64,000 nucleotides of DNA from Tiliqua scincoides (Eukaryota > Chordata > Lepidosauria > Squamata > Scincidae), in contig NC_089830.1 in NCBI RefSeq assembly GCF_035046505.1, positions 23,476,284 through 23,540,283 of the forward strand. The letters are read 5' to 3'. The notes beneath the pieces are model-generated. The model was not told where the DNA came from and did not search any database. It saw nothing but the letters and a program-made list of their open reading frames with translations. Below, piece by piece: positions 11,484 to 22,513 of this stretch. A program made the translations under genes and the position numbers. Positions within the stretch are counted from its first letter, which is position 1; each line of letters starts with the position of its first letter.

Positions 11484-12734
11484 CTAAGAACCCTTTCCAA
11501 CGTGAGACTCCAGGGCTTTGATAAGAACACGCTGAGCGTCTTCAGACACTTCGTTAAGGGAGTTCCGGAGCATGCAGTAGGTCGTCCCAAAGGAAATGCC
11601 TCCAGCAACTAGGGAGCCTAATATAGGCACAGTGTAAGCAAAGTACTCCACCACCATCAGCCCCCCAGCACCGGCCTTGGTTAGCAGCTTCAGCACCACG
11701 TCCCTGGAGATCTCTTTGGCCAATGGCGACTTAATCACCGCTTTGATGTCTTCCACAGGCTTGGCAACCTGCTTGGCCAACTTCTTAAGGGACTCATCAT
11801 CCAGGCCAAAGCTCTGGCGGTACTTTGAAAGAGACTTCATAAGTATTGTCACATCACAGGCCACGGAGAGCCCTGGGATGGGCACAGCGGCCACCCCACA
11901 TGAGATAATAGCCCACTTCCAGATCTGTTTCTGGAAGGCCTCCTTTTTCCTCTGTAAGACTTCCAAGGAGATGTTGGGCAGGGCCAACAAGAATGCATGT
12001 CTTTTGTGTTCTGGCAACTCGTTCTCCAAGGTATCCTCTAGTGCCATGAAATCATACTTGGTTAGCTCCCAGCTGGACAGAAGAAAGACCTGGGGGGAAT
12101 TGATCCCTTCATTCCGCAGGCACTGTTGACAATTATCTCGAATCTCTCCCAGAACCAACTCCTCACTGTAGGCTCGTGGCCGTCGCTTTTTGGCAGCCTC
12201 CAGGTCCACATCTACTTTGGAGCGCACAAAGTAGAAGCGTTTGCCCAGCTTCTGGATCTCATGTGCCAGTTGGGCATGGTTGGATTTGAAGCGCTCAGAG
12301 GCTATGAGAATAAAGAAATCATAGTGGGAGAAGTTAACTTGCTCCAGGTAAGTGCTGGACTGGAAATTTGGGGTGCCAATCCCTGGCAGATCCCACACAG
12401 TCACATGGGAATGCTTGGGATGTGGGTAAGCAGTGGGCACTATTGTGGTCTCCACTACTCCAGTGGGGGCAGCTCCATCATCTTCATCCCCTAAACCCCG
12501 AATGGCATTGACAAAGGAAGACTTGCCAGAGCCAGACTCTCCTGTCACTGCAATGTCCAGGGGAACTTTATCCAAGGCCTCCAGGTTTTCCATAATCTTG
12601 GATGCCGCCTCGGCCATTCTCCCTCCTTCCAGAGCTTTCTTAATTTCTTCTATGTCCTCTTCAGTGATGGTGTCATACTCATGTATTAGCTCAGCAACAT
12701 GATGTGGTGTCGTCGGTGGGGGCTGACCTGCCAT
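11484..12734 (-). CDS. Immunity-related GTPase, IRGC-like (copy A)
   Basis: A 416-aa dynamin-like IRG GTPase in one coding exon. G1 P-loop GESGSGKSS at 65-73 (GKS class), switch I region TGVVETT at 91-97, G3 DLPG at 115-118, G4 SKVD at 172-175. The C-terminal helical half ends with the GISFGTTYCML block that mammalian IRGC also has. I chose MAGQPPP because the acceptor (ctttcag) ends at 12751, so the longer open frame upstream is intron. IRG proteins of the GKS class bind GTP, oligomerise and act at vacuole membranes around intracellular pathogens in mouse, whereas mammalian IRGC is a testis-expressed member. No myristoylation signal is seen. Position beside SMG9, tail to tail, supports an IRGC relationship. 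The promoter could not be found with confidence. The reading frame is intact. Confidence 0.93.
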   Translation of the reverse strand: MAGQPPPTTPHHVAELIHEYDTITEEDIEEIKKALEGGRMAEAASKIMENLEALDKVPLDIAVTGESGSGKSSFVNAIRGLGDEDDGAAPTGVVETTIVPTAYPHPKHSHVTVWDLPGIGTPNFQSSTYLEQVNFSHYDFFILIASERFKSNHAQLAHEIQKLGKRFYFVRSKVDVDLEAAKKRRPRAYSEELVLGEIRDNCQQCLRNEGINSPQVFLLSSWELTKYDFMALEDTLENELPEHKRHAFLLALPNISLEVLQRKKEAFQKQIWKWAIISCGVAAVPIPGLSVACDVTILMKSLSKYRQSFGLDDESLKKLAKQVAKPVEDIKAVIKSPLAKEISRDVVLKLLTKAGAGGLMVVEYFAYTVPILGSLVAGGISFGTTYCMLRNSLNEVSEDAQRVLIKALESHVGKGS

Positions 12735-12750
12735 GGGATCAAGTCGAAGT

Positions 12751-13353
12751 CTGAAAGAACAACAGCTGCCATAAGCCATTGATCAGAAACAACTTATCAG
12801 TATTCCATTAAGGGACCGTGCGTTCCAGACCTAATAGACTAACTTGAATGGGGTACAATAGTGGGTACAGAGGCAGGTGGGCAGGTGAGTCTTCTCATTT
12901 TAAAAATCATGCCCGCTCTGGTCGAATCTGGTCTGAGCATGATATTTAAGGAAAAGGAATACAGAACCATCATTTTGAGAATTATGTTGGCTCCAGGTAG
13001 GACAACGTTCCACTTAAAGTTCTGAGTGAGAGGAATGAACAGGCTGGAGATGATAGAAGGCGCCCAGTTCTCTCTTAACCCTGGCGTAGGACAAAGACCG
13101 TACTCTCTGCCGGCCTGCTTCCCTTTTCTTCCAAGACTGGCTTAAAATTTTGTGGATTTACATGAGAATGGACCCATTTCCAATGGTGGTGGTGGGGGAA
13201 CCTGATCCATATGGCAGAGAATTATATAGGAAGCAGGCCTGGCAAAGCAGGACTCAAGAGATGGTTGATATGTTTCTTTGGGTGAGCTGAGCTCTTGTGA
13301 GTACTCTTGACAGTCAAAAAATAATTATGTAAGAGGTTTAGATTTGCCATTCT
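12751..13353. other. 5' flank / intron of IRG copy A
   Basis: Homologous to 22514-23090 in unit B, including the shared ccatatggc and gatggttgatatg blocks. It holds no other gene. An upstream exon for copy A probably lies further right, but I could not place it. Confidence 0.5.
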
Positions 13354-13621
13354 GTAGAAATGCTTGAAAAAGTACCAGTACAGATACCACCGGTGGTATT
13401 TGAGGTGATGTCTGCTGGTACTCATGGGACCCCCGGAATCTGCCGCTCTGCAGTGAGACCAGGAAAGTGACACAATGAACAGCGGGAGGAGGCTTGGTTT
13501 GGCAGGCAGAGCTCCGAAACATGCTTTTCTGCGCTTGAAAAAGCTCTCCCGTCCACCTTAAGCAGCATACTGGTGTTTGTTGCGTTGCATCTGGCCTCCT
13601 ATCCCAGAAGTAACTGGTGGT

Positions 13622-14462
13622 CAGTGGTGTAGCTAGCTATTCATTTGATACCTGGGACTCATAAATTTTTGTCACCCCCTCATATGACAAAATTAATTTG
13701 TCAGTGGGTAAATGCACCCACCAGGACGGGGAGAGAAATTGGATGCCAGCTGGAATGGGAGCCCAGGTCTACCTGGCACATAGATCTGGGCTTCAAGTCC
13801 AGACAGGAGCCCAGGTCTACCCGCCCAGCAAACCTTAGCCACAGAGGCCAAAGTTCAACCAGGAGCCCAGGTATATCCGCCTGGTTGACCTGGGCTCTGG
13901 AGTTATGGTAGTTTTCATGTCCCCCCCAAACACAAACACTTGATGCACCCTTGATGTGACCCCTGATGTCTGGAGTTATGGTAGTTTTCATGTCCCCCCC
14001 CCCCAAACACAAACACTTGATGCACCCCTGATGTTACCCCTGATGTCTGGAGTTATGGTAGTTTTCATGTCCCCCCCAAACACAAACACTTGATCCACCC
14101 CTGGGTGTCACCTTGCTAACACCTTATTGGTTCCATGCTGTGTCATAATGACATCTCACTGGCTCTTTGAACAATCAGTCTCATTGGTCCATTTTGAGTT
14201 AAGGAAATTGTACTTTTTGTTACATAAGGCAGTTGCATTTTGTTTTCTGGTTTTTAGGCCATGACTTTTGACAGAATGGAGATATTTCACTCTGGTTTGT
14301 TTCATTGCATTCTGCTGTAAATTATGCATCAAATGGTATATAACATGATGGTATTGTTCGTGCAAACCACAATTTTAGCGATTTTGGTCACTGGTGGTGT
14401 CACACCCCTGAGGGCGGAACCTGTGGTGGGTCGCCCCTCACCCCCCACTAGCTACATTACTG
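13622..14462. mobile_element. hAT-like MITE inserted in another element
   Basis: Inverted ends CAGTGGTGTAGCTAG and CTAGCTACATTACTG, flanked by 8-bp near-matching duplications (ctggtggt at 13614-13621, ctggtaat at 14463-14470), as hAT elements make. A relative with the same type of ends is at 27784-28121. Confidence 0.7.
13893..14110. repeat. Minisatellite, about 75 bp x 3
   Basis: Three tandem copies of a unit that begins ctggagttatggtagttttc and contains a C-run and aaacacaaacacttgat. It lies inside the MITE 13622-14462. Confidence 0.85.
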
Positions 14463-15040
14463 CTGGTAATGATATCACCACCAGTTACTTCCAGTGATAA
14501 TTCTGAATGGGCAGTTCATGTGAAGTGGCATGGTGGACAATAAATGTTGAGAAACCCTTCCCTAGACCCTTGGACAGGGTACGATGATCCATTGAAGAGC
14601 ATGGTCAAAACATCCTGTGATTTCTTGACATGCTTGCCTCAATGAGTCGATTACAGCCGTTAAACCTTGCTGAAACAAGTGTTCATGAGTCACCTTTTGG
14701 GGCTGTTCGGACCAAGCTCCGCGTCATCTCTTTGCTTGGCAGTCATGTTGGATTCAGTGTTTGGTCCCTTCCTAGACCTTGATATGCAAAAGACCTGTGA
14801 AGAGAATGAAAATTAAGCCATTTCTACCCAACATTGCATATACGCAACCGGGAACAAATGTGTACACCTGTGTGCTGGGCAGATATGGGTTTTAAAGAAG
14901 GTAGGCTAGGGAAGGTAGGATGGAGCCTTTGTAGAGAAAGTTAGAAGCAAGGAAAACAGGGGATTAACATCTGATAAGAGTTTATGGCATGCAGCTGTCT
15001 CTGAGCTCTGGCTGAAGGAATTTCAGGGGGGGGGGGAAAC

Positions 15041-15330
15041 ATAAGAGCCCTGCTGGATCAGGCCAAAGGTTCATCTAGTCCAGCCTCCTGTATCTCACAG
15101 TGGCCCACCAGATGCCCCAGAAAGCACAAAGGACAACAAGACACCTGCATCTTGGTGCCGCTCCCTTGCATCTGGCACTCTGAGGTAGCCCACTTCTAAA
15201 ATCAGGAGGTTGCATATCCCCATCATGGCTTGGATGGATATTTTTCCAGAAATCTGTCCAATCCTAGGCCAGATGCCACCACCACATCCTGTGGCAAGGA
15301 GTTCCACAGACTAATCACAGACAAACGACA
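15041..15330 (-). mobile_element. CR1 LINE 3' end fragment
   Basis: On - this reads the last part of the CR1 reverse-transcriptase frame and 3' UTR (ggactagatgaacc..., ggcctgatccagcagggct). It is 5'-truncated. The same 3' end recurs at 23277-23925, 50051-51012, 56080-57960 and 59925-60155. Confidence 0.85.
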
Positions 15331-15779
15331 AGAGGGGGCACCTGGCTGGGTACGTGATGGCAGAGCTATTTTCAACCTTTTTCATCTCACGGCATGGAAA
15401 GGAATGGGAGAGCACTTTGTAAAAAGTAAGAGTATTATATTAAAAAGAGAAGAGGGAGAAAGGCAGACAAATTCTGTTTTCAGGCAGGGAAAAACATGGT
15501 GCAACTGTATGCATGTCTATTCAGAAGTACTGTAAGTTCATTGGGGCTTTTCCCAGGAGCGTGTGTATTGAGAGTTAGGGGCAAATGAAAACAACACAAA
15601 CTTCTGAGACATTTTTAGTATGCAAGGTGACTAACAATGAATGATTCTCCACTGTCCCATCCATGGCTCACCTTCCAGCCAGGAAGGGGCTGCTCCAACA
15701 CTGACCAGGCTAACCCTGAAAGCATTAGTATATATCACACTGGGTCAAAGCTGGCCAATGTTTGATATGACCTGCTGAT
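15331..15779. other. Stretch with no recognisable feature
   Basis: No gene or clear repeat boundaries seen. A possible - strand splice donor (gtgag read from 15671 to 15667) could belong to a first exon of IRG copy A, but nothing else supports it. Confidence 0.4.
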
Positions 15780-16400
15780 GGCGCAAGATCCTACCACCCA
15801 GACTGGTGGTACAAGTGCAGGAAACCTCAGGTCAACTGCCAGAATATGGACCTCAGTGGAACTCCTTCCACCAATGTTCACTGAGGCTGTGGTTCAGAAA
15901 TGTTCCTGTGGCTTTCATGACCAGCGACAGGCCAATGACACCCAGTTCTACCTCTCTCCCCAAGAACTGTCAACTGATATCCAATTTCACACCTCCAATT
16001 TCCTGCTTGATATTCTTGGTGGGGTGTTTCATTGTTGTCTCCAGTTCAATATGTTCCAGAGTGAATTTCTTATCCCTCCTCCTGAGCCCTCATCTCCTTG
16101 CACAAGAGTTTGCCCTGGATCTGCCCCCAAATTATCCAAATCCCCCCCCCCCAAAAAAAAACTTAGAAAAAAGCTAGTTAGTTAACCAAGCCAATCTGGG
16201 ATGGCTCAGAGAGGTTCTTCCCTCTCTCACTGTATCCTCCCCTCTGCAACCTTCTCCCTGCTGGTCTTTGATTGGCTCCTCTCACCTCCGTGATTCAGTG
16301 ATTTCCTAAAAGTTATTCATCCCTCTCAGCATCAGTGGGTAGGAGGACCTGGGACAAAGCCCTTAATGGTGCTGCCCCCTCAAGCTCTCCTTTGGAACCC
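15780..16400 (+). mobile_element. L2-like LINE fragment (reverse-transcriptase region)
   Basis: The frame around 15920-16080 reads like L2-type LINEs (NDTQFYLSPQ, corresponding to the ADDTQLYLS core, then FLL...FNMFQSEFLIPP for the LK..KTE.LL segment). It is broken by an indel-rich, decayed sequence. The same region with the same downstream flank recurs at 48585-49050. Confidence 0.75.
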
Positions 16401-17244
16401 ACATGTCACTTTGCTCAGTGAGACATATAGTGCTTCCCCTACCTCTCCACAACAGCCAATGCAGTTGGGTTCAAGAGTGCTTCCCGGTGACAAAACCAAC
16501 AGGGGCACCACTACTACAAAGACACCCTAGTTCCTAAGAAGGTAGCAAGCCCAGGCTCAGGTGAGGAAGCCAAGCCAGCACCTTGGTGAGGAAATTGTGA
16601 GCTCATGGTGATGCAGGTGCAAGGACCTGAGGACCCTAATGCCCTGGGGCTGACCTTGGTTGTAAGGCAGCTTCTTTGGTCATGAAAAGCATGCTTCCTT
16701 CCCCTCACTCCTGCCACCCTTCACTCCTGCTGGCTGGGGTTTACAAAACCTGGCCTGGATTTATAGAAGGAGCCTATATTTTCTCCCGAAGCTCTTGCAA
16801 AAACCTGTCTCCCAGGCAATGAGCGGCATGTTCACTTTGATCTTGGTGTTACTTAACCTACTACATTGGGTGAAATCAAACTAAACAGTGATTTCCCATC
16901 TAGCAATTTCTCTTGCTGATCACTGCAGCCAGGAAGGCCTGCTTTATCTGCACTTTTAGTAGTTGTGAACTATGTTGTATAATGTTTTAATAAAGCTCAA
17001 TAAACCAATCACACAATTTAATGTGTTTCAGTTTCGGTTCTGGCCTGTGTCTGGGCATCCGGTATTGAACGTCCTCAGGTCCTTGCACATGCATCACCAT
17101 GAGCTCACAATTGCCCCACCAAGGTGGCTGGCTCGGACCCCTCGCCTGAGCCGAAGTCCCAACTTCCCTGGGAACAGGGTGCTTTTGTGGTGGTGGTGGT
17201 GCCCCTGGGGACCACCTGGACGTTATCACTGGGGAGTACTCTTG

Positions 17245-17393
17245 ACATAGTGCCCTGCATGTACCTGATCTATTCTGATCTTGGAAGCTAAGCAGGGTCA
17301 GGCCTGGTTAGTTCTTGGATGGGAGACCGCCTGGGAATACCAGATGCTATAGGCTTATACCATAGTCTTTCGAGACTGAAGGTTGCCAACCAT
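17245..17393 (+). mobile_element. 5S rRNA-derived SINE with target duplication
   Basis: 5S-like head (agctaagcagggtcaggcct, gggagaccgcctggga) and tail taccatagtctttcgagact. Flanked by TACTCTTG at 17237-17244 and 17394-17401. Unit C has the uninterrupted site (gggagcactcttggaccc at 28870), so the insertion came after the units separated. Confidence 0.85.
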
Positions 17394-17644
17394 TACTCTT
17401 GGACCCAGCTACATTGGCTGATGGGGGGAGGTAGGGAAGAGGAAGCAAATGTACCTGTCACTGAGCAAAGTGACGTGGATTCCAGAGGAGAGCTCCAGAG
17501 GGGCAGCTCCATCCCTTTGGAAGTGGTGCACAAGGTCATGAGCAAACTTCAGGGGTCATACTGTGTTTCTATGGGGCCAGTTGCTCAGTGCAAAAGCCTC
17601 TTGCTGGGCTTTCCGAAGATCTCTGGTTCAGATGAGAAATGCCG

Positions 17645-17912
17645 AACGTTTATTTTTATTTATTTATTTTTTATTTTTCACATTTTTATACGGAGCTCCA
17701 AATTTTATACTGAGCTCCAAAGAGCTCAGAGCGGTTTACACAACTGCTCCTCCCCTCTTTCTTGTTCTCACAACAACCCTGTGAGGTAGGTGAGGCTGAG
17801 AGAAAATGACTGGCCCAAGGTCACCCAGGAAGCTTCATGGCTAAGGGGGGATTTGAACCTGGATCTTCCAGGTCTGAGTCCACCTCCTATACACCACCCT
17901 GGCTCTCATTTC
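17645..17912 (-). mobile_element. tRNA-derived SINE (squamate type)
   Basis: Read on -: a tRNA-related head with gatccaggttcaaatcc, a body with the ccttgggccagtcattttct and cctcacagggttgttgtgag motifs, and an A/T-rich tail (taaataaataaa). The 47855-48067 copy lies in the other orientation. Confidence 0.75.
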
Positions 17913-18297
17913 CCAGTCTGAGACTTTGGAGGGTCACTTCCATTCCCTGAGGACAATGCCAAGCTGCCCAGCGAAATGCTGTCCTTGCCTACAAGGCAAC
18001 TTCAGAGGCACTGAGGATTTTAACCTTGTTTTCGTACTCCTGTCCGTTCCTTTATAGAATAAGTTTTATAAATAAATATACAAACTTGTACACTACTATA
18101 AGACACGTTGGAGTCTATCAATTCAGTTTATAAAGCGAAAGTTAGTATTTAATTTAAAGTCTTGCTTATTAAGGGACATGCATTCAAAGCTAATTTAGGT
18201 ACAGTCTGTTCTATTTGTATGTGAATTTGCATATCTGTGGGGCAGAATGGCCCTCCTTCACTTTTTCTGTGCTTCTGTTCTTGGCTATCCTGGAGTC

Positions 18298-18763
18298 CAG
18301 GGGTGTCCAAAGTTTTTGGCAGGAGGGCCACATCATCTCTCAGACACTGTGTTGGGGGCTGGGGGAAAAAAAAGAATTAATTTACTTTAAAAATTTGAAT
18401 AAATTTACAAAAGTTTACATAAATGAATATATTAAAGATGAACTTATATGAATGAATGAAGGTCTTGCAATAGCTCAAGGCCTATAAAAGGCCTTGCACA
18501 AAGCAAGGCTGGCTTTTCCTTTGCTGCCGCTACTGCATCACAGATGTGAAACAACAAGCAGTGGAGGGAGCCCTCATCCCACAGCTCACGTGAGAGGTCA
18601 AACAATCTCCCTCAAGCTGAGAGCAGTTGCGTCAGGCCAGTGTGGGCTCCCACAAATCTCCCAAGGGCCAGAGGCTCATTGGAGACTGGGGGCTCCCTGA
18701 GGGCCACATTGAGAGGCCTCGAGGGCCACAAGTGGCCCCAAGGCCGGGGTTTGGGCACCCCTG
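18298..18763 (+). mobile_element. hAT-like MITE, family 1 (466 bp)
   Basis: Ends CAGGGGTGTCCAAAG and TTTGGGCACCCCTG are inverted. Flanked by 8-bp duplications ctggagtc (18290-18297) and ctgtagtc (18764-18771), one mismatch. Other copies: 29188-29648, 41071-41527, 52861-53325. Confidence 0.85.
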
Positions 18764-19911
18764 CTGTAGTCTGAACATCTCTACTGCCTTCCAAAGGTCT
18801 CTGCTGGCTAGTGAATTCAGCAGAGATGTTCAAAATGGCATCCACAGCCCATTAAAATGCCAGTGGGAAGCAGAAATGCCTGGGGGATGCTAATCACGGG
18901 CATCATTTTGAACGTCTCAATTGCCTTCCAAAGGTCTGCTGGATTCCTGCTGACTCCCTGCTGCCTTCTGAAGGTCTCTGCTGTTGGTGTCCGCTGGATA
19001 TGGACGTGCTCCACTACAGATAAGCTGTCCCTTTTCCCCTGAATCCCATTGATCTCGTAGGATCAATAATTAACTACCTGCAATTTCAATATCCTCAGGG
19101 TTTTGCATTAACCTAATGCTCATGGATGCCAAGAGCCGACTGTATTTAAATAGCCATCCACAGTTCAGAATTTGTTGTTATTATAATAATACCTGCTTAG
19201 CTGGTGCAGTATATGGGGCAGTTGTGGATTCTTGCTTCCCAAACACTGTGGGTCAGAAGTTCCAAGGTTGAAATGAAAGTATTTGCTATTATTTTGGGGA
19301 AAAAGTTTATTTTGAAAGCAAACCATATAAATATAGTTTATCTGAAAATATAGTTTATCATTTTGAAATTATAGTTTTGAAAATATAGTTTATAAAGCAA
19401 AAGCTGGGGTTTAATTGACAGTCTCTCTTTTAAACGCACACACTCAAAGCTAATTCAGGTATTTCAATAGCCCTCTATGGCTCAATTTTTATTGCTAATG
19501 AATATTATTATTAAAATGCTTGCATTGCTGGCTCAGTCTAGGGGGCCATCATGGATTCCTGCTTTCCAAGCAGTCTGGGTTAACAGCCAAACTTGATTCT
19601 GTATATCAAGGAATTCATTCCCCCCCTTAAGATCTACAAAGTATGCCTTAGGATAACATCAGCTGGAAAAGAAATGGCTTCTTTCAGCCTTCAGTTTTTC
19701 TCCTTTGCAAAGGAAACTATTTGCTATTATTTTTAACGTTTACTAGGGCTCTCCCCAGAGAACTGGAATGCTAATTGGTTTCTAACCAGTTCAGACTTTA
19801 ATCTTTTCCTCTACAAAATCTGCAAGATCTGAATCTGGGTCACTGGCTATCGAGTAGATAGGTGCCGCTTGGTTTAATTCTTTTGGTCAAGAAAAAGCGA
19901 AGTATCAAAAG

Positions 19912-20229
19912 CAGGGTGACCAGATGTCACAACCACAAGAGGACAGTGCTCCCCAAAATGTAGGCCATCCAAGAAAAAATGCAGGACATGATTAAACAAA
20001 AGCTAAAGACACTCATGTATATTGATTTCATGTCGTTAATTTAAACACTATATTGCTTATTATTACATTTTGAACTATATTGCATATAATTTTTTTACAT
20101 ATAATTTATTAATTACAAGATGGTGGTCCTGGTTGCTCACAGGGAAAAGGAGGACATTTAAGTTCTTTCCCAGGACACAAGGCCAAAAAAGAGGACTGTC
20201 CTGGAAAAAGAGGACATCTGGTCACCCTG
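19912..20229. mobile_element. hAT-like MITE, family 2
   Basis: Inverted ends CAGGGTGACCAGATGTC and GACATCTGGTCACCCTG, AT-rich centre. Flanks match at 5 of 8 positions (atcaaaag, atcatgaa), which is weak here but stronger at the other copies, 34712-35007 and 37757-38034. Confidence 0.75.
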
Positions 20230-20531
20230 ATCATGAAACGGGACTAGCAAAAAAGGCCTTAGTGCTCAGATTGCCAGTATTTATGGCTAAAAGCAATTGA
20301 TTCTAATTCACCTGGAGGATATGAACCAGAAAGGAAATTTGATGCTCCATTAAAGCTCTTCCATTAAAGGAGCAGGCCTTTTCAAGAAGACCTCCTGTCA
20401 AAATCTGGGTGCACCTGCCACATCCAGCACACCTCTCTTACAAATTTAAATTAGTTTAATTGGCATGGCTTCTCCTCTCCTCCCAGTGCAGCACAGAACC
20501 CTGCAAGTGTAGTTTTGTGAGGATGCAGAGA

Positions 20532-20537
20532 TTTATT
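20532..20537 (-). terminator. Likely polyadenylation signal of IRG copy B
   Basis: AATAAA on -, at the place homologous to 10870-10875 in unit A, about 730 bases beyond the stop. Confidence 0.4.
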
Positions 20538-20542
20538 CCAGA

Positions 20543-20905
20543 GGTTGTTTCTCAAACTGTGGATCAGGATTCACTAAGTGGGTCGTGAGCCAATTTCAGC
20601 TGGGTCCCCATTCATTTCAATATTTTATTTTTAATATATTAGACTTGATGCTACCAGGGTATGTGACTGTATTTGGGGAAATGTTACAGGCCTGTACTTT
20701 TAACAAGCTACTACGTATATTCTTTTAACAATGATAGTAAATGGGACTTACTGCTGGGTAAGTGTGGGTAGGATTGCGGCCTAGGATTGTTAAAAGTTTC
20801 CCTGCTTGATGATGTCACTTCCGGTCATGACATCACTTCCAATGGGTCCTGACAGATTCTTATTCTAAAAAGTGGGTCCCTGTGCGAAATGTGTGAGAAC
20901 CACTG
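20543..20905. mobile_element. hAT-like MITE, family 3
   Basis: Left end gtttctcaaactgtgg, right end gtgtgagaaccactg, body with tttcaatattttatttttaa and gatgtcacttccgg. The best-preserved relative is 61833-62164, which has a perfect 8-bp target duplication. Confidence 0.7.
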
Positions 20906-21140
20906 ATAACATTTATGGTCTTGTCCTTGTTCCAGCTTGTTCCAGGTGATGAACTCAGTTCCCAAACAAAAATGAAAGGGGGAGGGGGGTATGCATCTGC
21001 CTCGAATCTGCCACGTGGGACCTCAAGAACAATTCCAAACATCAGACTCAAGGGCTGTGTGATGGCCCAATGTTGACTCAAGGGCTGGGTGATGGTCCAG
21101 TGTTTCTGCTGTTTACAATTGGTGAACTTTGTTCTCAGCT

Positions 21141-21141
21141 G

Positions 21142-21183
<42 letters not shown>
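21141..21183. repeat. (CA)n(GA)n compound microsatellite
   Basis: About eight CA units followed by about thirteen GA units, 85 bases from the IRG B stop codon on the 3' side. Confidence 0.9.
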
Positions 21184-21187
<4 letters not shown>

Positions 21188-21267
21188 CAGTGAGCTTTAG
21201 TGGAGTTACACTACTTTAAAACTGAGCATCTGTCTCAGATCAGCCACAGGAGAGCATAAGCGCCCTT

Positions 21268-22389
21268 TCAAGCATGAGACTCAAAGGCTTTGAAAAGAAC
21301 ATGCTGAGCGTCTTCGGCCACTTCATTAAGGGAATTTTGGAGCATGTAGTAGGTTGTTCCAAAGGAGATGCTTCCAGCTAACATGGAGCCAAATATAGGC
21401 ACTGTGCTAGTCAACCACTCTGCCACCATCAGTGCCCCCCCACCAGCATTGGTGAGCAGCTTCAGCACCACGTCCCTGGAGATCTCTTTGGCCAATGGCG
21501 ACTTAATCACTGCTTTGATGTCTTCCACAGGCTTGGCAACCTGCTCAGCCAGCTTCTTAAGGGACTCATCATCCAGGCCAAAGTTCTGGCGGTACTTTGA
21601 AAGAGACTTCATAAGTATAGTCACATCACAGGCCACGGAGAGCCCCGGGATGCGCACAGCGGCCACCCCACATGAGATAATAGCCCATTTCCAGATCTGT
21701 TTCTGGAAGGCCTCCTTTTTCTTCTGTAAGACTTCCAAGGAGATGTTGGGCAAGGCCAACAAGAATGCATGCCTTTTGTGTCTTGGCAGCTCTTTCTCCA
21801 TGGTCTCCTCTAGCTCCTTGAAATCATACTTGTTTAGCTTCCAGCTGGATAGAAGAAAGACCTTTGGGGAATCAATTCCTTCATCCTGCAGGCATTGCTG
21901 ACAATTGTCTCGAATCTGTTTCAGAACTGTTTCCTTGTTGTAGGCTCGTGGCCGTCGCTTTTTGGCAGCCTCCAGGTCCACATCTACTTTGGAGCGCACA
22001 AAGTAGAAGTGCTTGCCCATCTTCTGGATCTTACGTGCCAGTTGGGCATGGTTGGATCGGAAGCGCTCGGAGGCTAGGAGGATAAAGAAGTCATAGCGAG
22101 ATAATTTAACCTGCTCCAGGTAAAAGCTGGGCTGGAAATTTGGGGTGCCAATCCCTGGCAGATCCCACACAGTCACATTGGGATGCTTAGGATGTGCATA
22201 AGGAGTAGGTAGGGTTGTGGTCTCCACTACCCCAGTGGGGGCAGCTCCATCATCTTCATCCCCTAAGCCCCGAATGGCATTCACAAAGGTGGATTTGCCA
22301 GAGCCACACTCTCCTGTGACTGCAATGTCCAGGCAGACTTTATCCAAGGCCTTGAGGTTCTCCATAATCTTGGAGACTGCTTCAGCCAT
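21268..22389 (-). CDS. IRGC-like immunity-related GTPase (copy B), usual start codon lost
   Basis: From the first in-frame Met (MAEAVSKIMENL) the product is 373 aa: P-loop GECGSGKST at 26-34 (GKS class), DLPG at 76-79, SKVD at 133-136, and an intact C-terminal half ending SISFGTTYYML... and FESHA. The exon itself continues in frame to the acceptor at 22513/22514, but the codon that is ATG in copies A and C is AAG here (22495-22497), and no other in-frame ATG lies between it and 22389. The protein therefore either starts about 39 residues late, losing the N-terminal helix region, or uses a start in an upstream exon. The likely first exon at 26739 ends in ATG, but that ATG leads to a stop after three further codons. 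The core GTPase motifs are all kept, so decay is either recent or incomplete. Confidence 0.8.
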   Translation of the reverse strand: MAEAVSKIMENLKALDKVCLDIAVTGECGSGKSTFVNAIRGLGDEDDGAAPTGVVETTTLPTPYAHPKHPNVTVWDLPGIGTPNFQPSFYLEQVKLSRYDFFILLASERFRSNHAQLARKIQKMGKHFYFVRSKVDVDLEAAKKRRPRAYNKETVLKQIRDNCQQCLQDEGIDSPKVFLLSSWKLNKYDFKELEETMEKELPRHKRHAFLLALPNISLEVLQKKKEAFQKQIWKWAIISCGVAAVRIPGLSVACDVTILMKSLSKYRQNFGLDDESLKKLAEQVAKPVEDIKAVIKSPLAKEISRDVVLKLLTNAGGGALMVAEWLTSTVPIFGSMLAGSISFGTTYYMLQNSLNEVAEDAQHVLFKAFESHA

Positions 22390-22513
22390 TCTCCCTCCTT
22401 CAAGAGCATCCTTAAAATCTTTAATGTCTTCTTCAGTGAGGCTGTCTAATTTTTCAGCAGCATGATGGGAAGTTGTTGCTGGGGGCTGACTTGCCTTCGG
22501 ATCAAGTTGAGGT

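Larger units (their letters stand above)
13354..14555. mobile_element. hAT-like element, split by a later insertion
   Basis: The two outer parts (13354-13621 and 14463-14555) together match the uninterrupted copy at 34174-34507 (shared gaccaggaaag, catgcttttctg, catctggcctcc motifs; end gttgagaaac). A second element sits in the middle. Confidence 0.6.
10308..15010. repeat. Duplication unit A (carries IRG copy A)
   Basis: The unit begins at a block (tatcgagtgggtaggtgcca) that recurs at about 19845 and 30530, and ends near gctctggctgaag, which recurs at about 24605. Between them the order is the same as in units B and C: a 3' flank with tagttttgtgagg, the IRG coding exon, a 5' flank with ccatatggc, and a distal block gcctcaatgag...aaccttgctga. 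It is about 4.7 kb and much shorter than unit B. Confidence 0.75.

Noticed and set aside
12735-12779. Longer N-terminus for IRG copy A (and likewise 32460-32489 for copy C)
   Set aside because: The acceptor ctttcag lies inside these extensions in copies A, B and C, so the extra codons are intronic.
15667-15671. Donor of a first exon for IRG copy A
   Set aside because: Only a moderate gtgag donor, no ISRE core or homology to the modules before copies B and D, so it was not called.
17245-17393. 5S rRNA gene
   Set aside because: The head is diverged from 5S rRNA and is followed by the LINE-type tail and flanked by a target duplication, so it is a SINE. The same holds for 11223-11357 and 27533-27676.
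17319-17789. 156-aa open frame on +
   Set aside because: It spans a 5S-derived SINE and a tRNA-derived SINE; chance frame.
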